64,000 nucleotides of DNA from Streptomyces venezuelae (GCF_008642355.1 NZ_CP029193.1:2752001-2816000), one strand, 5' to 3'; shown: positions 35,122-44,685, counted from the stretch's first letter. Numbers and translations are program-made. Notes: generated from the letters alone by a model not told the origin.

Positions 35122-37094
35122 AGAAGCTCTTCGGCAGGATCACCAAGGCGGACACGAAGATCAGCGAGGCGGAGCTGGAGCTGTTCGGCGGGCCGCTGCG
35201 GTACGACATGGGGTGGAGCACTCACGAGTACGCACGACTCGACCTCACATTGTGGGGTGCACTGAAGTCGCTGCCACGTCTCGTGGGGCGGACGGTCGCG
35301 CTGGCCTGGCGGACCGACCGGCGCTCCCTGATCACCGTCGGTGTCACAGAGGTGGGCCAGGGCGTCGCCACGGCATTCAAGTTGCTGGCCGTCAACGCTG
35401 CCCTGCACGCCGTCCTCGCGGCCGGCACAGATGTGCGGGGCCTGCGGCACGCGCTGCCCGCCGGGGTCCTGCTCGTGGTGATCAACAGCATCAACGCCCT
35501 GCTCGCTTCCTGGTCGACCTCGGCCGCGGGAAGCCTGGAACCCAAGGTCGAGCGAGCCGCTTCCGAGCAGTACCTGACCGCCTGCGAACGCGTCGAGATG
35601 GAGGCGATCGAGGACGGCGAGTTCCGCGAGCTGATCGACCGCGCCCAGTACGGGGCGAACGAGGCACGCCACATGATCGGCTCCAGCGTGGCCGCCATCA
35701 ACAGCGTCCTGTCCCTGGTCGCGTCCGGCGGGGTGCTGCTCTCGCTCAACCCGGCTCTGCTGCCGATGCTCGTCCTGATCGTGGCGCCGCGCGGCTGGGG
35801 CGTCATGCGGGTAGCCCAGCAGCGCTACGCCTCGACCATGTCCTGGGTGGAGCACCTGCGGGCCAGCCGGGTGCTGTCGAACCTCCTCACCTCCGTCACC
35901 GCCGCGCTGGAGGTACGCGTCCATGGGGTTGGCACCTACCTGCTGCGCCACTTCAAAACGATGTCGCACACGGCGGAGAGCGAGCAGGAGCGCCTGGCGC
36001 GCGACAAGGCCCGCACGGAACTGCTGGCCTCCGCCCTCCAGGGCGTCGGCTACCTCCTGACGTTCACGCTGATGATCAGCCTGTGCCTGACCGGGCACAT
36101 GAGCGTGGCCGCGTTCGGCACCGCCGCCATGGCCCTCAACTCCGGCTCCGCCGGCATCGGCGCGCTGGTCAGCACCATGAGCCAGCTGCATGAACAGTCC
36201 CTGTACGTGGCTGATCTGTCCGAGTTCCTGGTGCGGGCGCAGGAGCGTGCCATCCCTGATGCCGGCCTTCCGCTGACGGAACGCCCGCGCTCCATCAGCC
36301 TGGAGAAGGTTTCCTTCTGCTACCCCGGGCGGACCGAACCTGCGGTCAAGGAAGTGACGTTCACCATCCCGCTGGGCAGTGTCATCGCCTTGGTTGGTCC
36401 GAACGGGAGCGGTAAGTCCACGCTGGTCCGGCTGCTGTCCGGCCTCCACCTGCCCGACGCCGGCCGGATCCGCTGGGACGAGGTGGACGTCGCGGCTGCC
36501 GACCGGCGCCAGCTCTTCAGCCACGTCAGCCTGCTCACCCAGACATTCGAGCGCTGGCCGTTCACCGCAGGGACCAACATCCGCATCGGCCAGCACGACC
36601 GCACCGCCTCCCCGGAGGGCCTGGCAGCCTCCGCCTTGTACTCGGGTGCGGACACTGACATCGCAGCCCTGCCGCGGGAGATGAACACGCTCCTGGGCAA
36701 GCAGTTCCGGGGCGGCCACGACCTGAGCGGAGGCCAATGGCAGAAAATCGGGCTGGCGCGTGCCCACTTCCGTGACGCCTGCATGATCATCGTGGATGAG
36801 CCGACCTCGGCGCTCGATCCGGACGCCGAGCAACGTGCCTTTGAGCAGATCCTGGGGCTTGCCGGCCCTGACCGGATCATCGTCCTGGTCACCCACCGCA
36901 TGGCGGCGGTCCGGCACGTCGACCACATCTTCGTCATGCACGAAGGGCGCCTCGTCGAGCAGGGCAGTCACGCCGAGCTGTTCGCCGCCGAACCTGCCAG
37001 CCGCTACGCGCGGATGTACCGCCTCCAGGCCGAGCAGTACGAGTACCCCTCCGTGCCCCGGCCCGCCCGGCCCTCAACCTCCGAGCCCGCATGA
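35118..37094 (+). CDS. ABC transporter, fused permease and ATPase (exporter type)
   Basis: 658 residues from a GTG overlapping the Nudix stop. An N-terminal membrane domain (about residues 70-330, six hydrophobic spans including GVLLVVINSINALLA and MISLCLTGHMSV) is followed by the ATPase: Walker A GPNGSGKST (about 427-435), signature LSGGQWQKIGLARA (about 535), Walker B ACMIIVDEPTSALD and the switch VTHR. Half-transporter exporters of this type dimerise to pump lipids or drugs; the neighbour MFS pump suggests product export or self-protection. Confidence 0.9.
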   Translation: MKKLFGRITKADTKISEAELELFGGPLRYDMGWSTHEYARLDLTLWGALKSLPRLVGRTVALAWRTDRRSLITVGVTEVGQGVATAFKLLAVNAALHAVLAAGTDVRGLRHALPAGVLLVVINSINALLASWSTSAAGSLEPKVERAASEQYLTACERVEMEAIEDGEFRELIDRAQYGANEARHMIGSSVAAINSVLSLVASGGVLLSLNPALLPMLVLIVAPRGWGVMRVAQQRYASTMSWVEHLRASRVLSNLLTSVTAALEVRVHGVGTYLLRHFKTMSHTAESEQERLARDKARTELLASALQGVGYLLTFTLMISLCLTGHMSVAAFGTAAMALNSGSAGIGALVSTMSQLHEQSLYVADLSEFLVRAQERAIPDAGLPLTERPRSISLEKVSFCYPGRTEPAVKEVTFTIPLGSVIALVGPNGSGKSTLVRLLSGLHLPDAGRIRWDEVDVAAADRRQLFSHVSLLTQTFERWPFTAGTNIRIGQHDRTASPEGLAASALYSGADTDIAALPREMNTLLGKQFRGGHDLSGGQWQKIGLARAHFRDACMIIVDEPTSALDPDAEQRAFEQILGLAGPDRIIVLVTHRMAAVRHVDHIFVMHEGRLVEQGSHAELFAAEPASRYARMYRLQAEQYEYPSVPRPARPSTSEPA

Positions 37095-38413
37095 CCAGCC
37101 CCCGGCGCGCCCCGTCCCTCTGGCGGCACCGCGACTTCCGCCGGTACCTGACGGGCCAGGCGGCCAGCGTGGCAGGCAGCTCGATCACCTCTATGGCCCT
37201 GCCCGTGCTCGCCGTCGTGCACCTGCACGCCACCACCGCACAAGTCGCCGTCCTGGCTTTCCTGGGCCAGCTGCCACCAGCGCTGCTGGCTCTGCACGCC
37301 GGAGCGCTCGCCGACCGGCACTCGAAGAAGCAGCAGATGATCGTCAGCGACCTGATCTGCGCGACCGCGCTGGCGACGGTGCCCGTCGCGGCAGCACTGG
37401 GACGGCTCACCATCGAACAGCTCATGGTCGTGGCCGTCGTGCAGGGGGCGGCGGGGGTAATGCAGGATGCTGCGGCGATCAGCCTGCTGCCGTCTCTGGT
37501 CGATCGAGCACTGATCCAACGTGGCAACAGCAGGATCGGCGCCTTGTTCGCTGTCGCGGCGACGGGTGGCAGCAACCTCGGAGCCCTCTTGACCGCGGTA
37601 GCGGGACCGGCGCGGGCCCTCGTCGGCGACGTCGTGTCCTACCTGGTGAGCGCCTGGTGCACCCTGCGGATCCAGTCCCGAACGACTTCCCCGCCCCGAG
37701 CACGGCGTGCGATGCGGACCGAGATCATGGAGGGGGTCCGCTACGTCCGCGCTGATCCCCGCCTGGCCGTACTGACCTGGGTGAACACGACCATTTCCTT
37801 CGCCTTGGCGCTCTTGAACTCGCTCTGGGCGCTGTATCTGTTGCGGTCTTTGCACATGAGCCCGACCGCGTTCGGCGTCGTTCTGGGAGGGGGCGCTATG
37901 GGCGCTGCCGTCGGCGCGCTGGCCGCACCACTCCTCGCGGACAGGTATGGGCCGGGCCCGATGATGCTCGCCGCGCTCGCCGTCACGCCCCTGACGCAGG
38001 TCCCTCTCCTGGTCGCCTCCCCCGGACTCGCCTGGGAGGTCGTGATCGCCGGCGCCCTGTTCGTGCAACTCGCCTGTGCGGGCGCAGCTGGAACCACGCA
38101 GCGTTCGATCCGGCAGATGGTCACACAGCCCGCCATGCAGGCCCGCATGCAGGCCGTGAGTACGTGCCTGACCTCGGCCGGCAGACCGCTGGGAGCCCTT
38201 GTCGCGGGAGTCCTGGGCACAGGAGTCGGGGTGCGCGCCGCGCTGGTCGCCGGAACCGGACTGCTGACCGTTCCGTTCCTCGTCCTCCTGCTCTCCCCAC
38301 TGCGAGGGCTGCGCGAGATGCCCGTGCCCACGTCGAGCGGGGAAGACCTCCGTCAGGGCCCCGCACCACTCGGCGCCCTCCCGTCCTCCTCTCCGAAAGG
38401 TGCAACTGAGTGA
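37091..38413 (+). CDS. MFS transporter
   Basis: 440 residues, ATGA overlap with the ABC gene. Major facilitator, drug-export type, with about 12 spans. The entry WRHRDFRRYLTGQAASVAGSS is typical of this group, and ALADRHSKKQQMIVSDL is the conserved loop between helices 2 and 3. It overlaps the exporter gene in one operon and probably exports the same product or a related intermediate. Confidence 0.9.
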   Translation: MTSPRRAPSLWRHRDFRRYLTGQAASVAGSSITSMALPVLAVVHLHATTAQVAVLAFLGQLPPALLALHAGALADRHSKKQQMIVSDLICATALATVPVAAALGRLTIEQLMVVAVVQGAAGVMQDAAAISLLPSLVDRALIQRGNSRIGALFAVAATGGSNLGALLTAVAGPARALVGDVVSYLVSAWCTLRIQSRTTSPPRARRAMRTEIMEGVRYVRADPRLAVLTWVNTTISFALALLNSLWALYLLRSLHMSPTAFGVVLGGGAMGAAVGALAAPLLADRYGPGPMMLAALAVTPLTQVPLLVASPGLAWEVVIAGALFVQLACAGAAGTTQRSIRQMVTQPAMQARMQAVSTCLTSAGRPLGALVAGVLGTGVGVRAALVAGTGLLTVPFLVLLLSPLRGLREMPVPTSSGEDLRQGPAPLGALPSSSPKGATE

Positions 38414-38529
38414 CGAGCGAGCTCGACGACGGCAAGGGGAACCGCAGCACCGGATGAACACCGGCGCATCACGATCGTCCCGCTGGTAGGCGTACCTTCG
38501 CCCGCCCACCACCTGAAAGGCAGAGCCCT

Positions 38530-39666
38530 GTGGCCTCTCCCGTTAGCCCTGCAGATCACCCCGCCCCGGGTGCTTTTGAACCCGAAGACCAGTACGCCTC
38601 GTCCCGGCATGCGGCGTGGCTCGGCGCGGCGGCGATCATCACCGACGAGGTGGGCCGGGTCCTGCTGGTGCACCCCACCTACCGCAAGGACGACTCGTGG
38701 CTGCTGCCCGGAGGCGTCGTCGAAGCCGGCGAACACCCGCACGTCACCTGCCGACGCGAGATCACAGAGGAACTGGGCCTGGATCTGCCCCTGTCGGCCG
38801 TGCTCGCCGTCCACTCCTTCTCCGCGCACCACCCCGACCTCCAGCCCGGCACGCCATGCCCCGGAGAGGTCCGGTTCGTATTCGACGGAGGAACCCTCAC
38901 CCCCGACCAGGTGGCGACGATCCGGCTGCCGCACGAGGAGCTGTCCGAGTACGCCTTCCAGGAGACCCGGGACGCAGTGCAACGGCTGCGGCCCGTGGAC
39001 GGGCGGATCATGCTCGCCGCCTACCGAGCCCGGCTCGGGAACACCGCGACCGCGCACCTCGCCGACGGCCAGCACATCCTCGACGTCCCGGCCCTGGACC
39101 GGCTCGACGTCCACGTCCGCTACCGGCCCTTGTGGGACAGTCCGCTCCACCGCGGACCCGTCCCCGACCAACTGCCCGTGCAGCAGACGTGGGCGTGGTG
39201 CTTCGTCCCCGACGGCCGGGTCGTCGTCGTGGCCGACCCCGGCCCGCGGGGCGCGCTGCCGATGCTGCCCGGTGGCACCGTGGAGAGCACCGATACGACG
39301 CCCGAAGAGACCCTCCACCGCGAGGCTAAAGAGGAAGGCCAGCTCACGCTGGCCGATCCGGTACGGCTGGGCTGGGTGCTGGACGAGAACGGCGAGGTCT
39401 ACGGCGGCGTAGGGCCCAACGCGAGGCTCCGCCTGGCCGCCAGGGTCACCGCCATCGGACCGGCGGCCGTCGATCCCGCCACCGGTCGGCCCTTCGCCCG
39501 CCTGCTCGCCACGCCCGCCCAGGCAGCCGCCCTGTTGGGCTGGGGCCAGCCCGGCGCGCGACAGGCCCAAATCGCCGCGGGCGTGGCACGCGAGCAATGG
39601 CGGCTGCCCACCGCTTTCGCTGCAGTCATCGAGGAGATCCCGGCGGCGGGGATGCGGCTGAGCTGA
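38530..39666 (+). CDS. Protein with two Nudix domains
   Basis: 378 residues from a GTG. Domain 1 has a perfect box at residues 61-84 (GGVVEAGEHPHVTCRREITEELGL) followed by LDLPLSAV. Domain 2, about residues 220-290, has GGTVESTDTTPEETLHREAKEEGQL, in which the final glycine is displaced, so it may be weak. Both lie after PGG/PGGT loops. A 116-base gap separates it from the MFS gene. Tandem Nudix proteins often combine one active and one regulatory domain. Confidence 0.88.
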   Translation: MASPVSPADHPAPGAFEPEDQYASSRHAAWLGAAAIITDEVGRVLLVHPTYRKDDSWLLPGGVVEAGEHPHVTCRREITEELGLDLPLSAVLAVHSFSAHHPDLQPGTPCPGEVRFVFDGGTLTPDQVATIRLPHEELSEYAFQETRDAVQRLRPVDGRIMLAAYRARLGNTATAHLADGQHILDVPALDRLDVHVRYRPLWDSPLHRGPVPDQLPVQQTWAWCFVPDGRVVVVADPGPRGALPMLPGGTVESTDTTPEETLHREAKEEGQLTLADPVRLGWVLDENGEVYGGVGPNARLRLAARVTAIGPAAVDPATGRPFARLLATPAQAAALLGWGQPGARQAQIAAGVAREQWRLPTAFAAVIEEIPAAGMRLS

Positions 39667-39718
39667 CCCGACCCCCACCTCGACTCGTCCCCCTTCCCAT
39701 GCATCTCTGAGGTAGCCC

Positions 39719-41194
39719 ATGCCGTTGTCGCACGACCACGTCCGCACCACCGTCGAGACCTACCTCGCTCGCCACCCGCACGAGCGCGAGCAGCTCGCCG
39801 ACTTCTTGAATGCCCTCGACCGGACCGGCGAGGACATCGCCAGCCGTTCCACCTTCACGGGACACGTCACCTGCGGCGCTATCGTCCTCGACGATCTTGG
39901 CCGCGTCCTGCACGTGCTGCACCTAGCCAGCGGGAAGTTTCTCGCCCCCGGCGGACATACCGAGCCATCGGATGAGTCCCTGGCCAGAGCAGCGCTGCGA
40001 GAACTGCACGAGGAGACCGGGATCTCGCCCCAGGCCGTCACGCCGTGGCCCGGCTACGAGACAGTGCCGTTCGACATCGACATCCACGACATCGATGCCC
40101 ACGCGGCCAAGGGCGAGCCCGGCCACCAGCACTACGACCTCCGGTTCCTCTTCCGCCTGCGCAAAGTGAACGAGACACCGGTGGTCCTGCAGGAAGAGGA
40201 GGTCGGCGGCATCGAGTGGCGGCCCATGGACCGGGCGGCCTCCCCTTCCCTGCGAGAGAAGCTGGTCAAGCTCCCGCTCCAGACCGAACCGGAGACAGCC
40301 AACGCGTCCGCCCTGATCTACAACGACCGTGGCGAGTACCTGCTCCACCTACGCGACTATTTCCCCGGCCAGATCTGGGAGCCGGGCATGTGGTCCCTGC
40401 TCGGCGGCGGCCGAGAGCGCCAGGACGCCACTTTGGAACACACCGTGCGGCGCGAACTGGCCGAGGAGGCCGGGCTCGCTCTCGCAGACCTGACCCCGTT
40501 CGGCACCGAGTACGCCTCCAACGACGCCGGAGCGGCGGTACCCATCGCCATCTACGCCGGCCGCTGGAACGGTGAGCCACGCGAACTCCCCCTCACCGAA
40601 GGGGTGATGCTCGCCTGGTTCGCCCCCGAGGACCTTTACCGCCTGCGCATCGCTGACACCACCAGCGACCTCGTACGACGCCATGCCGCCAGCCTTCCGG
40701 CGACGCAGAGCGGGCCCGCAACCGAGGGACGAAGTCTGGCCTCACCACGTGGCACAGTCCCCAACATCATCGGTGTCCACCTCTACCTGGAGCGACCCGA
40801 CGGGACGGTGCTGCTCGGACTGCGCCACCCCGACTCCGCATTCGCGCCATCCACATGGCATGTGCTGGCCGGCCACTGCGGGAACGAGAACGCCATCGCC
40901 TGCCTGCTCAGGGAGGCCCAGGAGGAAGCCGGCCTTCACATCGAGCGCCAGGACGTCGAACTCGCCCACGTCATCCACCACATCGGCAAGCCCAAATACC
41001 CGCCCCGCATGGGCCTCTTCTTCCGCGCGCGAACCTGGAGCGGCGAGCCTGAGCTACGCGAGCCGGACAAATGCACCCAGTGGAAATTCTGGGACCCCTC
41101 CGCACTCCCCGACAACCTCGTCCCGTACACCCGGGTGGCCATCGAGGCCATCCAGAACGGGGAGCTGTACAGCGAGACGGGCTGGCCCGCATGA
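39719..41194 (+). CDS. Protein with three Nudix domains
   Basis: 491 residues. Boxes: GGHTEPSDESLARAALRELHEETGI at residues 79-102; GGGRERQDATLEHTVRRELAEEAGL at about 226-250; and AGHCGNENAIACLLREAQEEAGL at about 383-405, where the first half is divergent but REAQEEAGL is intact. Each is followed by the usual strand pattern (FRLRKVN, EYASND, FRARTW). Three Nudix domains in one bacterial chain are unusual. The stop overlaps the next ATG. Confidence 0.88.
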   Translation: MPLSHDHVRTTVETYLARHPHEREQLADFLNALDRTGEDIASRSTFTGHVTCGAIVLDDLGRVLHVLHLASGKFLAPGGHTEPSDESLARAALRELHEETGISPQAVTPWPGYETVPFDIDIHDIDAHAAKGEPGHQHYDLRFLFRLRKVNETPVVLQEEEVGGIEWRPMDRAASPSLREKLVKLPLQTEPETANASALIYNDRGEYLLHLRDYFPGQIWEPGMWSLLGGGRERQDATLEHTVRRELAEEAGLALADLTPFGTEYASNDAGAAVPIAIYAGRWNGEPRELPLTEGVMLAWFAPEDLYRLRIADTTSDLVRRHAASLPATQSGPATEGRSLASPRGTVPNIIGVHLYLERPDGTVLLGLRHPDSAFAPSTWHVLAGHCGNENAIACLLREAQEEAGLHIERQDVELAHVIHHIGKPKYPPRMGLFFRARTWSGEPELREPDKCTQWKFWDPSALPDNLVPYTRVAIEAIQNGELYSETGWPA

Positions 41195-42450
41195 CCGGGG
41201 CACCAAGCGGTACACACCGCCGCACCTCCACTGCACTTGCGACCGGACGTGAAGACACCCGCCTCGTAGTGATTCGCGGCAACTCGGCGTCGGGCAAGTC
41301 AAGCGTGGCCCAGGGCCTGCGAGATCACCACGGCCGCGGCATCGCGATCGTGGGCCAGGACGTGATCCGCCGGAACGTGCTCCGGGAACACGACACCGCA
41401 CGCGGCGCCAACATCGCCCTACTCAGCAGGATCGCACGCGAGGCTCTCGACGCAGGCTTCCACGTCGTGCTCGAAGGAATCCTCTACGCGGACCGCTACG
41501 GCCACATGATCACCTCTCTGGTACGCGACCACCGCGGCATCTCCAGCTGCTACTACCTGGACGTACCGCTGGAGACGACGTTGGCCCGACACGCCTCGAA
41601 GGCAGATGCCGCCTACCTGGAGCAAGTCACCGACGACCACCTCGTCTCCTGGTACCGCGAGCTGGATCTACTGCCTGACGGTCTGGAGACCGTGGTCCAA
41701 GCCGACAGCACATTGCAGGACACCATTGCGCGCATCCTGCGCGAAACCGGCCTCGCTCCTACCCCGACGCCGCAGTACAAGCCATTCCAGGGAGACTCGA
41801 TGAGCAGTCTGGTGCTGATGTCCGATCCGCAGGTCGCCGCGATCCCGGTGAGGGAGTGCGGGGAACCGCTCGTCGACGTGCGCGACCACGGCCTCCGCGT
41901 CGATCCCCGCAAGGAAGATCCGCTGGGCGCGTTCGCCCACGTCCGCGAGGGTGTCCTGGCCCGGCTGATGCACGCGCGCTCGCTCCTGCCCGCCGGCATC
42001 GACCTGCTATTCATCGAGGGCTACCGGCCACTGTCCCTCCAAAGACGCTACTTCACCGAGTACCGGCAGGAGTTGGCCGTTGCGCAGCCCGAGTGGACGG
42101 CTCAGCAGCTGCACCAGGCCGCGAGCCGGTACGTGTCGCCGCCGGATATCGCGCCCCACTCCGCGGGCGCGGCCGTGGACATCACGCTCGTCGACCAGGA
42201 CGGCCACGAGCTCGACCTCGGCGCCCGCGTCAACGCCTCCCCCGAGGAAAGCGACGATGCCTGCTTCACGCACGCCCCGAACCTCAGCAAGTCCGCGCGC
42301 CACCACCGCGCTCTGCTACTCGACGCCATGGAAGGCGCCGGATTCACGAACTACGGAACGGAATTCTGGCACTTCTCGGCGGCAGACCGCTACGACGCAC
42401 TGATGCGGAGCGAGCCCTACGCGCGCTACGGACCGATCGAACTGCCCTAG
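41191..42450 (+). CDS. P-loop kinase fused to a VanX-type D-Ala-D-Ala dipeptidase
   Basis: 419 residues. Residues 1-~195 form a zeta-toxin-like kinase: Walker A GNSASGKSS (30-38), VGQDVIRRNVL, and HVVLEGILY. Residues ~204-419 are an M15/VanX-type zinc dipeptidase: GYRPLSLQRR (276-285), HSAGAAVDITL with His323 and Asp330, and GTEFWHFS with Glu391 and His394. An internal ATG at 41800 follows AGGGAG and could give the peptidase alone. The kinase may phosphorylate a nucleoside; the peptidase may trim a dipeptide moiety or confer resistance. Fusion of the two is odd. Confidence 0.8.
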   Translation: MTGAPSGTHRRTSTALATGREDTRLVVIRGNSASGKSSVAQGLRDHHGRGIAIVGQDVIRRNVLREHDTARGANIALLSRIAREALDAGFHVVLEGILYADRYGHMITSLVRDHRGISSCYYLDVPLETTLARHASKADAAYLEQVTDDHLVSWYRELDLLPDGLETVVQADSTLQDTIARILRETGLAPTPTPQYKPFQGDSMSSLVLMSDPQVAAIPVRECGEPLVDVRDHGLRVDPRKEDPLGAFAHVREGVLARLMHARSLLPAGIDLLFIEGYRPLSLQRRYFTEYRQELAVAQPEWTAQQLHQAASRYVSPPDIAPHSAGAAVDITLVDQDGHELDLGARVNASPEESDDACFTHAPNLSKSARHHRALLLDAMEGAGFTNYGTEFWHFSAADRYDALMRSEPYARYGPIELP

Positions 42451-42578
42451 CACGCCGGCAGCCGCGTCCACTTCTTCAATCCCCGCACCGTCCCGGAAGC
42501 ACCGGAACGTGGCCACTCCACCTCGGTCCGGTTGCGGTCCCGGACAGCAACGGACGATGTGCATCAACGGAGGTACGT

Positions 42579-43481
42579 ATGCCTGACGGCACCAAGCACG
42601 TGATCCCGGCGGTCCCAAGTCCGGCGACCGGCGGCGAACCACCAGAGCACCACATGCACCTGCTCGGCCGGTACTACCGCCAAGTGGAAGCCGGCCGCAA
42701 GACGATCGAGGTGAGGGTGGCCACCCCGAACAAGCGCGCCCTGGTCAGCGGCGACACGCTCGTCTTCCACGATCGGGACACCGAGCGGGAACTCGACGTC
42801 GTCGTGCAGCAGATCACACCGTACGCCTCCTTCGAGGACCTGCTCGACTCGGAGGACGCCGCACGTATCGACCCTGATGCCCCGCGCGCAGAGCTGCTCG
42901 CCAACCTCCGCAGCCTCTACCCGCCGGACATGGAAGCCCTCGGCGTTCTCGCCCTCGCCTTCGACCACCGGCCTGCCCGGCCCGGACGCCCCATGCCGAT
43001 GACGGCCGACGAGTACGCGCAAACCGTCCCGCACCACACGGTGTACGGCTGCTTCTACATCCGCGACGAGCACGACCGGCCGGTTCAACTCCGGTCGGTG
43101 TACGGATCGAGACTCTGGCAATTCCCGGGCGGCAACCTGGACGCTGTGGGCGAGGACCCACTGCAGACCGCACGGCGCGAAGCGGTCGAGGAGACCGGCC
43201 TCGAACTCGGGCTGGATACGTCGAAGCTGCTCCTGACGCACTTCCTGCACACCGGGCCCCGTATGCCGCTGAACAAGGTGGGATTCATCTTCGACGGGGG
43301 CCGACTCACCACCGACCAGCTCGGTCGTATCCGCCTCGATCACGCCGAGCACGACATGTGGGCCGTCCACGATCTCGCCACCTGGCAGGAGCTGATGGCA
43401 CCGCGCGCCTTCGCCCGCCTCGACGCCATCGAACGAGCCCGGCGTGGCGAGGGCCCCGCCTACCTGATCACGCACACCTGA
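42579..43481 (+). CDS. ASCH domain fused to a Nudix domain
   Basis: 300 residues from an ATG with ACGGAGGT upstream. The N-terminal ~125 residues are an ASCH domain: MHLLGRYYRQVEAGRKTIEVRV (26-47) and LVSGDTLVF. ASCH domains bind RNA or modified nucleosides (one hydrolyses N4-acetylcytidine). The C-terminal Nudix domain has its box at residues 184-208, GGNLDAVGEDPLQTARREAVEETGL, with one extra residue. This joins a nucleoside-binding front end to a phosphohydrolase. Confidence 0.82.
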   Translation: MPDGTKHVIPAVPSPATGGEPPEHHMHLLGRYYRQVEAGRKTIEVRVATPNKRALVSGDTLVFHDRDTERELDVVVQQITPYASFEDLLDSEDAARIDPDAPRAELLANLRSLYPPDMEALGVLALAFDHRPARPGRPMPMTADEYAQTVPHHTVYGCFYIRDEHDRPVQLRSVYGSRLWQFPGGNLDAVGEDPLQTARREAVEETGLELGLDTSKLLLTHFLHTGPRMPLNKVGFIFDGGRLTTDQLGRIRLDHAEHDMWAVHDLATWQELMAPRAFARLDAIERARRGEGPAYLITHT

Positions 43482-43512
43482 CCCCTAAACACCCGCCCAC
43501 TAGGAGGCAACC

Positions 43513-44685
43513 GTGCCCGCCAAGGACACCAACACCCGGGCCTGGCAGGTCTACGGCCAGCGTCAGATCGGGCACGGCTACGTGCCGCCCGTGCCCGAGA
43601 CGATCGGCTGGGGCCCGTGGGACGGCGTCGGCCCAGGCACCGAGATCCTCGGCGTCCTCACCGGCAAGCGCGTCCTGGACATCGGCTCCGGCGCCGGACA
43701 CCACGCAGTACACCTGGCCCGCGACCATGGCGCACACGTCACCGCCGTCGAGCAGTCCGCCACACAGCATGAACGCGCGGTCCGCCACTTCGGCAACCGG
43801 CCCGGCATCGAATGGGTCCACGGCGATGTCATCGAGCACCTGCGCGCGGTCGAGCCGTACGACGCCGCGTATGCGATCGGCACCCTCGCCTACACCGATC
43901 CGCACGAACTGCTGCCTGCCCTGCGCGACGGGCTGGCCCCGCACGCCCCGCTGATCTTCTCCTGCCTGCATACGGACCTGCACGGACGCGGCCCCTCCAC
44001 GAGCGTCGTGCCGCGCGAACAGCAGCTTCTGCTTCGCAAGGACCCGCCGATCACGGTGGACATGTACGTTCTGGCCCCGCTCTTGTGGGAAGACTTGCTG
44101 ACCGAGTACGGCTTCCAGGTCGAGGCCAGCGACCTGCTCACCGCCCCCTCCACGGACAACCCGGTCCGCCACCAGCTGATCCGCGCCCGCCGCGTCCCGG
44201 ATCGGCCTTCCCTGATCACCAGCCGCCCGCGCAGCAACCGGCCCCCTGCCCCGCACGCAGCAATCGGCGTCGGCGCCATCCTCGTCGGCCAGCAGGGTCT
44301 CCTCCTGGGCCGCCATCGCCGTGGTACTCGCGAACTTCCCGGAGGGTCCGTGGAGGCCGGGGAGTCCCTGGAGCAGACGGTGGTGCGCGAGCTGGCCGAG
44401 GAGACCGGCCTGTCTGCGCGCATCGAGGACGTCACGCTCCTGGGCACCCTCGTCGATCACGTCGGCGACGTCGTACGCCTCACCGTGGGCGCCCTCGTCA
44501 CCGCCTGGGAAGGGGAACCCGCTGACCAGGCCGGCGAGAGCATCGGCGACTGGAGCTGGTGGCCGCTCGACGAACTACCCGACGAGCTGTTCGTGTGCAG
44601 CGCCCAGATCCTCACGGCCTGGCGGCCCGACCTGCCCATCGATCACCCACCAACGCACTTCAACGCCTTCGCCCCGGCCCGGTAG
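43513..44685 (+). CDS. SAM methyltransferase fused to a Nudix domain
   Basis: 390 residues from a GTG with AGGAGG upstream. Methyltransferase: motif I VLDIGSGAGHHAVHLA (54-69), acidic motif II VEQSATQHE, and AYAIGTLAYTDP. It is followed by a Pro/Arg linker and a Nudix domain with a perfect box at ~276-299 (GGSVEAGESLEQTVVRELAEETGL). The two halves could methylate and then process a nucleotide substrate. It is the last plus-strand gene of the cluster. Confidence 0.85.
   Translation: MPAKDTNTRAWQVYGQRQIGHGYVPPVPETIGWGPWDGVGPGTEILGVLTGKRVLDIGSGAGHHAVHLARDHGAHVTAVEQSATQHERAVRHFGNRPGIEWVHGDVIEHLRAVEPYDAAYAIGTLAYTDPHELLPALRDGLAPHAPLIFSCLHTDLHGRGPSTSVVPREQQLLLRKDPPITVDMYVLAPLLWEDLLTEYGFQVEASDLLTAPSTDNPVRHQLIRARRVPDRPSLITSRPRSNRPPAPHAAIGVGAILVGQQGLLLGRHRRGTRELPGGSVEAGESLEQTVVRELAEETGLSARIEDVTLLGTLVDHVGDVVRLTVGALVTAWEGEPADQAGESIGDWSWWPLDELPDELFVCSAQILTAWRPDLPIDHPPTHFNAFAPAR

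Noticed and set aside
24701..44685. queC within the cluster
   Set aside because: Looked for the ATP-binding SGG-DS motif and zinc cysteines in all real reading frames; none. The 27357 and 28433 products were considered and do not fit.
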